From positions 42,045 to 64,657 of the forward strand of contig MLAK01000764.1 in the NCBI GenBank assembly GCA_001839685.1: a stretch of DNA of 22,613 nt, in the 5' to 3' direction. The stretch's first letter is position 1. Each line of letters opens with the position of its first letter. The position numbers were made by a program, and so were the translations under genes. This stretch comes from Tritrichomonas foetus. Its lineage: Eukaryota > Parabasalia > Tritrichomonadida > Tritrichomonadidae. This document shows, in pieces, positions 17,167-22,613 of the stretch. Below the pieces are notes generated by a model. It was not told the origin of the DNA. It searched no databases and was given only the letters and a program-made list of their open reading frames with translations.

Positions 17167-17583
17167 ATGAAAAAATCCCAAGCAAAGAAAGGAGTTGATT
17201 CACATGGAAGAGTCAATAAACTTAACGAGTTCATTGGAGCATGGAATGAACGAGACTTCAATAAAATGAGAGAATTACTCAATGATGAAAATAATTATTT
17301 CTATACGAGTGCAAACTATTCAATAATACAAAATATGTTTGAAGAAGAAATAAAAGGATATAACCCTCAGGTGAAAGAAATTTTGAAACTGATTGCAGTG
17401 AATCCACTTTTTTATAAAACAATTGGAAATATCAATTATTTATATGTTCGTGCACTCAATAGTGAAGAATTTGATTGGTGGGCAGCTCAAGGAGGTTCTC
17501 GTCCTTCTGTTACTCCTGATTATACAATTTTTAACTATTACTTTAGCATAGAAGTTCCGTATGCTGGCGAATGCATCGATTAA
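17167..17583 (+). CDS. Conserved-looking protein of unknown function, 138 residues
   Basis: I do not recognise this protein. The start at 17167 is chosen because an extended initiator motif lies just upstream and the 31 residues before it look untranslated. The N-terminus is basic (MKKSQAKKG), followed by a helical segment NEFIGAWNERDFNKMRELL, a middle part with alternating helix and strand, a tryptophan pair in FDWWAAQGG, and a C-terminal strand FNYYFSIEVPYAGE. The opening helix followed by acidic turns resembles the start of NTF2/SnoaL-like folds, but this is weak and unproven. No signal peptide or membrane helix, so probably cytosolic. TAATAAA directly follows the last codon, giving stop and polyadenylation signal. 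It converges on the PP2A subunit gene with a 196-base gap. Confidence 0.7.
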   Translation: MKKSQAKKGVDSHGRVNKLNEFIGAWNERDFNKMRELLNDENNYFYTSANYSIIQNMFEEEIKGYNPQVKEILKLIAVNPLFYKTIGNINYLYVRALNSEEFDWWAAQGGSRPSVTPDYTIFNYYFSIEVPYAGECID

Positions 17584-17779
17584 TAAAGTAGTGCATAAAT
17601 AAATCCAAAGTAATAACTACTATTTTTCTAGTTTTTTTGTTGGTCGATTTATGATACAAAAGCATAATGATCGAGAAAAAGATCCAGATTAATTTAAATT
17701 TTAATAACAAAAAGAAAAATAAAGTTCACAATAAAAACATTTACCATAGAAATTAAAAAAAAAGAAAGGAAGACTTTCC

Positions 17780-19957
17780 TTAAGCATCAACTGGATATTG
17801 TGCAGGTTTCATGCATAGTGGCATTGGTGGTTCTATTCTTGGTTTCATACAAGAAGAAGAATACTCTTCTTCTTCAGCATCATTAAAATTTTCGCTAGAA
17901 TTTTCATTTTCAATATTTTCGTAGCTGCTTTCACTGCTGCTGTTTTCAGAAGAATATTCTATTTTATTTAGTTCTCTTGGACTTGTTCGATCTTCGTTTG
18001 GTGGATGTGGTGTCAGTGGTTGTGGTGGTGAAACAAGTGGTGAAGGTCTTTTCATATTGGATTGAGGAGAATTTAAAGGTGAATTAGGAGAATTTGTGAC
18101 TTCGGGTTCTGACTTTGAAAAACCTTCTCCAAAGAGTTCCTCAACTTTACTCATAGTGTCACCAACACTGTAATTGTTTGCTTGAGCAGCATTAACGATT
18201 TGTGACCATCTATCATATCTGTTTATCATTTCAGAATTACTCTTTTTCACAGAAGTCACTGTGATTTCTTTCAAAATTGATAAATCATGTTTTGATAGAA
18301 TTTTAGACATAACTAGTTTTCCAATATCTCTAATTCCTTCCCACCAGTGTCCATTTGCACTTTTCATTATTGATGGAACCATGATTTCAAGCACATCCCC
18401 AGGATGCTCATCAATAACCTTTTCTAAATCAGGAATAAGCCAAACAGAAAGTGATGACTCAGCTAATTTCGGAGAAGTAGAAACAACTTCGTTAGCAAAG
18501 AGTCTAAAGACAGGGATCAAATAAGTATTCAAGTCCTGTGGACTTAATTTGTGCAACATTTCAGCAAGAAGTGATGTATAACTGCTTTGTTTGGTGATAC
18601 TCGTGTGTGGCCAGTATTTGAATAAATAATCGACCACAAATTTTGCATTTGGTGGACTTTTTTCGGAATAGAAATAAAGCATATCATAAATCATTGGATA
18701 AAAATAGAAAGAATATTTATCTCTTAATAATGGAACAATAGTATTCACTATGATTCCAGAGTATTTGTCATAACCACCAATATCAAAAATGTATTTCAAA
18801 ATTGGTAATATTGTCCAAACGGCAAAAGGACGATCACTTAACTCGTTATGCATTCTCACTATTTTGGCGAGATCGTAAGCCATTTGATTGTGGCATTCGA
18901 AGTGACAATTAATGAATTCTTTGAAGAAATGAATTAACTCAATCCTTTCATTTACATCACTTGAATTTAATACTGGAAATAACATTTTCACGAAATAATA
19001 TGTGAGTAGTGTTGGAAGTTGAGCTTGTAATTGGTTTAATATCAAATAAACGAAATCTAAATGTTGCCAATTTGGATCTGGCAAAATCTGAGGAACTTCA
19101 GCAAATAAAAGATTTGGATCAACATATTTTAATGGTCTTAAAACATTAGCAATAATCATTTCTACAATCATATCCTGTTCTTCGTCTTTTAATTTGTTTG
19201 CACTTTCTGTAACAACTCGCAAAATGTGTGTTAAGTTGATAAACTTTAATCGAACATCCTCTAAATATTGTGCGGCTGCAGAAGGTTCACAAGGCTTACT
19301 GATTATATTATTTTGTGCATTGACTTGATAGTTAAATTGACCATTATTTTGGTCATTTTTAGTTGAGGGGATATTTGGTGGGTAATTTTGAATGACTTGT
19401 TTAGAACACAATTCAATTTTCTTCTTAAAAATGTAGTGGAAATCTGGATTATTCGTTGCCGGAAGAAGCTTATTTGGATCGAATTTTGTTTTCGGGTTGC
19501 TTCGATTAGAACCTCGGGTATTACAAACTGGCTTTTGAATACTTGGTTGTTTTTTCTTCAATTGGAGCTGATTTTTTACGTTTGCGTTTTTTCCTATATT
19601 TTGTGGATTTGTTTGAACGTTTGAATTCGAATTTGCATTAGAATTTATTGAATTAGCGTGAAGGCCTGATTTTGACTTATTTTGATGATTATTTGAGTGA
19701 TGAATATTTGACTGATTATTTGCTAGGTATATTTGATTGGTTGACTGGCTTCTATGCGTATTTTGAATTTCACTGGCTTTTTGAGAGCTTGGCGAAACGG
19801 TTCTTTTTGATTCGATTATTGGCTTATTCGATTGCTGGCGTGCTGGCGTTTGCGGTTTTGATGGGGTGCGGACTTGGGTCCTAACTGGAGTGGCAGGTGT
19901 TTTTGAGCGGGGGGTATTGCCGCATCGCTTTTGTTGAGGCGGCTGAACTCGACGCAT
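17780..19957 (-). CDS. PP2A regulatory subunit, B56 (B')-like
   Basis: 725 residues. The N-terminal 160 residues are a disordered Pro/Ser/Asn/Gln-rich region with several TP sites, then a linker. Residues about 230-600 form the HEAT-like helical solenoid of B56 subunits; recognisable marks are PDPNWQHLD (293-301), LFKYWPHT (445-452), a segment near 494-506 ending SLSVW, and SANGHWWEGI (533-542), in the same order as in B56 proteins. The C-terminal 110 residues are Ser/Pro-rich with clustered SP and TP sites, then acidic. B56 subunits bind the PP2A scaffold and catalytic subunits and choose substrates through LxxIxE motifs. The clustered (S/T)P sites at both ends suggest control by proline-directed kinases, which is inferred. 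No clear TCAYW motif lies within 40 bases of the ATG. Confidence 0.88.
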   Translation of the reverse strand: MRRVQPPQQKRCGNTPRSKTPATPVRTQVRTPSKPQTPARQQSNKPIIESKRTVSPSSQKASEIQNTHRSQSTNQIYLANNQSNIHHSNNHQNKSKSGLHANSINSNANSNSNVQTNPQNIGKNANVKNQLQLKKKQPSIQKPVCNTRGSNRSNPKTKFDPNKLLPATNNPDFHYIFKKKIELCSKQVIQNYPPNIPSTKNDQNNGQFNYQVNAQNNIISKPCEPSAAAQYLEDVRLKFINLTHILRVVTESANKLKDEEQDMIVEMIIANVLRPLKYVDPNLLFAEVPQILPDPNWQHLDFVYLILNQLQAQLPTLLTYYFVKMLFPVLNSSDVNERIELIHFFKEFINCHFECHNQMAYDLAKIVRMHNELSDRPFAVWTILPILKYIFDIGGYDKYSGIIVNTIVPLLRDKYSFYFYPMIYDMLYFYSEKSPPNAKFVVDYLFKYWPHTSITKQSSYTSLLAEMLHKLSPQDLNTYLIPVFRLFANEVVSTSPKLAESSLSVWLIPDLEKVIDEHPGDVLEIMVPSIMKSANGHWWEGIRDIGKLVMSKILSKHDLSILKEITVTSVKKSNSEMINRYDRWSQIVNAAQANNYSVGDTMSKVEELFGEGFSKSEPEVTNSPNSPLNSPQSNMKRPSPLVSPPQPLTPHPPNEDRTSPRELNKIEYSSENSSSESSYENIENENSSENFNDAEEEEYSSSCMKPRIEPPMPLCMKPAQYPVDA

Positions 19958-19979
19958 TCTTTTTCAAAATGTTCTTGTT

Positions 19980-20225
19980 TTATTTATTCTGAAAAAGTTT
20001 AAAAATATTCGTCTCAATTTTACTCGATTGTGAGATCGAGGACAATAATTGAATAAGTTCATTCAAAAAAATTCTTTTATTGTAATAACAAAGAAGACGT
20101 TTAGAATACAATTGAGATTTTATTTGTTCGGTTTGTGAAACTTTTTCATAAATTATATGATTATATTTTGGGGAAATAAAAACCTCAATTAAATAACGTG
20201 CAAAAACTAGATTGAATTTTATCAT
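19980..20225 (-). CDS. Small doubtful ORF upstream of the PP2A subunit gene
   Basis: An 81-residue minus-strand frame ends 22 bases before the B56-like start. It has a helical, Lys/Gln/Leu-rich look (SQTEQIKSQLYSKR) and no recognised domain. It may be a small gene, an upstream reading frame in the PP2A leader, or a relic. Such a length can occur by chance in AT-rich DNA. Confidence 0.25.
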   Translation of the reverse strand: MIKFNLVFARYLIEVFISPKYNHIIYEKVSQTEQIKSQLYSKRLLCYYNKRIFLNELIQLLSSISQSSKIETNIFKLFQNK

Positions 20226-20263
20226 GGGTGATCTGCAAGTAAAGTGGAATTTTAATAAATTAA

Positions 20264-20734
20264 CATATTGCTGAGTTATATTATGATGCTAATATTTCAC
20301 TATTACCAGATAAAGTTCAATATCTCTAAATAATTGGGCATGATAACATCATTAATAATCAATACAACAGGACATTTAATATATGTAAATGATGTGATAT
20401 AAAGCCCGAACAAAAAACTAAGTATTACTTCATGAGAATGGGAAATTAGCCAATTTTAGATGGTTTTGAAAAAGTTCGTTTAAGATCGAAACTTTTACAA
20501 TAGATATATGGTCATAGTTGGCAATTGAAAAATCTCATCAAACTGAAGTATTTGGGAACTAATACGGTTTTGATGACCTGCCTTAAAGAGAGTGTAGATC
20601 ATTCTATCGTCATTGTAGATTTTGAAGAATGGCAGAATATGACCATGTCAATCATCTTTCATATTAGATTTTGTTTTCATAGATCCATGCATTTAAAAAG
20701 TGAAGATATTTTCAATTGGTACGATGTAAATTAA
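20264..20734 (+). pseudogene. Single frame with four internal stops, likely gene relic
   Basis: One frame reads protein-like sequence for 157 codons with stops at 20327, 20390, 20447 and 20501, then 76 open codons to TAA at 20732. Segments such as ISLLPDKVQYL, ILDGFEKVRLRSKLL and DHSIVIVDFEEWQNM do not look like random AT-rich translation. No family is recognised. It ends 24 bases before the Rab gene start. Confidence 0.35.
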
Positions 20735-20758
20735 AGAAAAAGTTAATGATCACGAAAA

Positions 20759-21394
20759 ATGAGTGATACGAAACCTACTGCTTCCTACAAAGTCATTCTT
20801 TGCGGTAATCACCAATCTGGAAAGACTCTTTTTCTCGCCAAACTTACTGACCCCGATGGTCAATTTACTGGGCAGACACAGGCAACAGTCGCGACAAATC
20901 TGATCTGCCATCGAGTTTCTGTTGGAGATTCAATTTACAAACTACAACTCTGGGATACGGCTGGACAGGAAGCATTCCACAGCATTACAGCATCCTACTT
21001 CCGATCGTGCCAAGGGGTATTTTTATTATTTGACGTTACAGATCTCAAAAGTTTCCGTGATTTGGACTACTGGATGCGACTTATTAAAGACCACGCCAAT
21101 GAAATGCCCCTCGTCGTCCTCATCGCAAACAAAAATGACCTTCCTGGAAATGATGATCCCGATATCGCTTTAAACGGAGAAAGAAAATCATACAAAAGGG
21201 AAGTAGATAATGACATGATTTCAAACTTTTGCAACCAGCACGGAATTTCATTTTTCCTGACATCTGCTGTGACTGGCGAAAACGTTCAAAATGCGGTTGA
21301 TTTCATGGTGAGGAAGTTGTCGGAAAATCGCCGAAATCGCGCACAGGTTGAAGAAGTGGCGCTTTCTCGTGCGCAAGGAAGATCATGTTGCTGA
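20759..21394 (+). CDS. Rab-family small GTPase
   Basis: 211 residues. The GTP-binding motifs are all present: P-loop GNHQSGKT (16-23), G3 WDTAGQE with Q70 (65-71), G4 NKND (124-127) and G5 TSA (168-170). The C-terminus ends in CC, a double geranylgeranylation site, so the protein cycles on and off membranes to direct vesicle traffic. WDTAGQE and the CC end place it in the Rab family; I cannot name the subfamily. A stretch of about ten extra residues (PGNDDPDIALNGERKSYKR) follows NKND. The gene is more GC-rich than its surroundings (29 of 60 at 21061-21120), which suggests strong expression. The ATG is preceded at nine bases by TCACGA, a near match to the initiator. Confidence 0.93.
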   Translation: MSDTKPTASYKVILCGNHQSGKTLFLAKLTDPDGQFTGQTQATVATNLICHRVSVGDSIYKLQLWDTAGQEAFHSITASYFRSCQGVFLLFDVTDLKSFRDLDYWMRLIKDHANEMPLVVLIANKNDLPGNDDPDIALNGERKSYKREVDNDMISNFCNQHGISFFLTSAVTGENVQNAVDFMVRKLSENRRNRAQVEEVALSRAQGRSCC

Positions 21395-22396
21395 ATTGTT
21401 TCTTTTTTTTATTATCATTTTTTTTTTTTTTTTTTGATTTTGTTGATTAGTAAATTATCGCTTTATTTCATGCTTTTGTAAAATGTTAGTTTTATTATAG
21501 ATATAGTAATTAATGTAAATGTGTATTTGAATAAAATGGATCTGTGTTTTTATTTCATTTCGATTTATTGTGTTCATCTCAATTACAACCACAGTCATGT
21601 TGGTGAACCTTGTTGATTTAAGAATTTTTCAGGGTCAAAAAACGTCTGCCTTTTTGTGGTAATATGAAATAATGAAATTTTTTGAAACATAAAATGTTAT
21701 TTCATCAGGATAATAGTTATAGGTGTCTTTCTTCATGCTATTTTCATTTATTTTTTCGCATTTTTCAAATGTAGATGAATTTCTATTCCTCTTTCTCATA
21801 TTAACTAACTTATTTTGAATCATTTTGATTTCACCTAAATATATATTTAATCAGATTTTTTCGCCTGGTAACATTTACTCAACAAATATCTGAAGGTAAA
21901 CATTGAATGAGAAAAAGAAATTTGATAATTGTCATGAAAAATTTGAGACTGATAACTGTGGTTGGGGAAAGTAAAGAAATCAACTAATCTGTATGAAATG
22001 TTCATCCTTTGCTCACTCATTTCCAATTTCAATATATCATAATTTTTGTTATCAACTTTTTAGATATAAATCTTCAAATGAATGACTAGTATAATTAAAA
22101 CTATTTAGAAATTCAAAGTTAATACTAATCTAATTTTATGAAAAGTTATTTTGAATTTTTTTTTTCACATAAAACATGACATTTCAAAATCATTGCCAAT
22201 TTAAATCCATATATTTTTGATTTCTATCCATATGTCGACATGTTGATTAAATTTCGACCATTGACATATCAAAATTCAATACCTATCGTCGTAATAAGAA
22301 GGAGGGAGTCTGGTTGACTTTCTGATAATAAGTATTATTTTTGAATTCTAATACACCTATTTATAAAGAAAACATCTTTTCAAAATAGAAGGTGTA
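21395..22396. other. AT-rich 3' flank
   Basis: Starts with long T tracts after the Rab stop. Two short minus-strand frames (near 21635-21823 and 21847-22032) have no recognised features and are probably chance. Near its end is an imperfect inverted repeat, ATACACCT at 22351-22358 with AGGTGTAT at 22390-22397, plus inner ATTT/AAAT pairing. Confidence 0.45.
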
Positions 22397-22560
22397 TCAT
22401 TTTGTATTCTGTCTTCTAAAAAATTTTCCTAATCGTGTTGGATGGCACTTTGTATATTTCACATTTTGGCAAGCATAATTATGGCATTTAATTACTGATG
22501 AATCACAGATTCCATCTAGTTAGTGATGTTTAATGTATTTCATTTGGCAACATTTTTAAC
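22397..22560 (-). pseudogene. Cys/His-rich minus-strand coding relic
   Basis: Reading leftward from about 22550, one frame gives KCCQMKYIKHH, a stop near 22517, then CDSSVIKCHNYACQNVKY and TKCHPTRLGKFF, ending at a TGA at 22397. The two parts share the pattern CQxxKYxKxH, as if from a repeated zinc-binding-like unit, but the spacing fits no standard finger. It would continue past the right edge of the window if real. Confidence 0.25.
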
Positions 22561-22584
22561 TCAAGGAGTAGACATATAAGTTGT

Positions 22585-22613
22585 GATAAGTTGCAGCTTC
22601 GCTTCAACTTATC
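22585..22613. repeat. Terminal hairpin at the window edge
   Basis: GATAAGTTG (22585-22593) and CAACTTATC (22605-22613) form a perfect 9-bp stem. The loop contains AGC-TTC-GCT, which adds three pairs. A further ATAAGTTG copy lies just upstream (22576-22583). The stem ends exactly at the last base of the window. Confidence 0.8.

Noticed and set aside
19388..19884. Plus-strand ORFs with membrane-like segments
   Set aside because: They are antisense to the Asn/Gln/Pro-rich N-terminus of the PP2A subunit, which gives hydrophobic codons in reverse.
20264..20734. Use of a non-standard genetic code to read through the four stops
   Set aside because: TAA, TAG and TGA end intact genes in this window, so they act as normal stops.
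21404..21436. T-tract after the Rab gene as a Pol III terminator
   Set aside because: There is no tRNA-like or other Pol III gene upstream; it is a 3' flank of a protein gene in AT-rich DNA.

Overview
The window looks like protist nuclear DNA from a parabasalid, most likely a trichomonad close to Tritrichomonas. The evidence is long intronless genes in AT-rich DNA, initiator-like TCAYW motifs 10-26 bases upstream of several ATGs, TAAA at or just after stop codons, and a typical trichomonad gene set: a membrane subtilisin, a large multi-pass nucleotide cyclase with PAS, a TKL-type kinase relic, a secreted sialidase and a B56-like PP2A subunit. The species is an inference. The window starts inside a 24-bp tandem repeat and ends exactly on a hairpin, so it may be a whole contig broken at repeats; there is one N at 6965.

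Left part (1-6648, all + strand): the 3' end of a type I surface protein with a Pro/Thr/Ser repeat stalk (2-1273); a C2-domain protein (1321-2253); about 1 kb of decayed coding DNA that begins with a recognisable protein kinase relic (2256-3314); and a membrane-anchored subtilisin-like protease with an EGF-like module (3649-6648).

Middle (6649-13267): a roughly 1.09-kb stretch bounded by imperfect inverted repeats that sit on TA dinucleotides and enclosing a decayed minus-strand coding relic, which looks like a degenerate DNA transposon; then a 1580-residue class III cyclase (8033-12775); then tRNA-Leu(UAA) with a Pol III terminator.

Right part (13268-22613): a secreted GH33 sialidase (-), a class I sirtuin (-), a short inverted-repeat unit carrying a scrap that resembles the sirtuin NAD motif, a 138-residue unknown protein (+), a B56-like PP2A regulatory subunit (-), a stop-interrupted reading frame and a Rab-type GTPase (+). 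The last 1.2 kb is AT-rich and ends with a Cys/His-rich minus-strand frame and the terminal hairpin.

The genes do not form an operon. Grouped by theme, three act at the cell surface or outside it (stalked surface protein, subtilisin, sialidase), and four belong to signalling or traffic (C2 protein, cyclase, PP2A subunit, Rab). The main novelty is in the gene-free intervals: several hold relics of coding sequence or inverted-repeat units rather than plain spacer.
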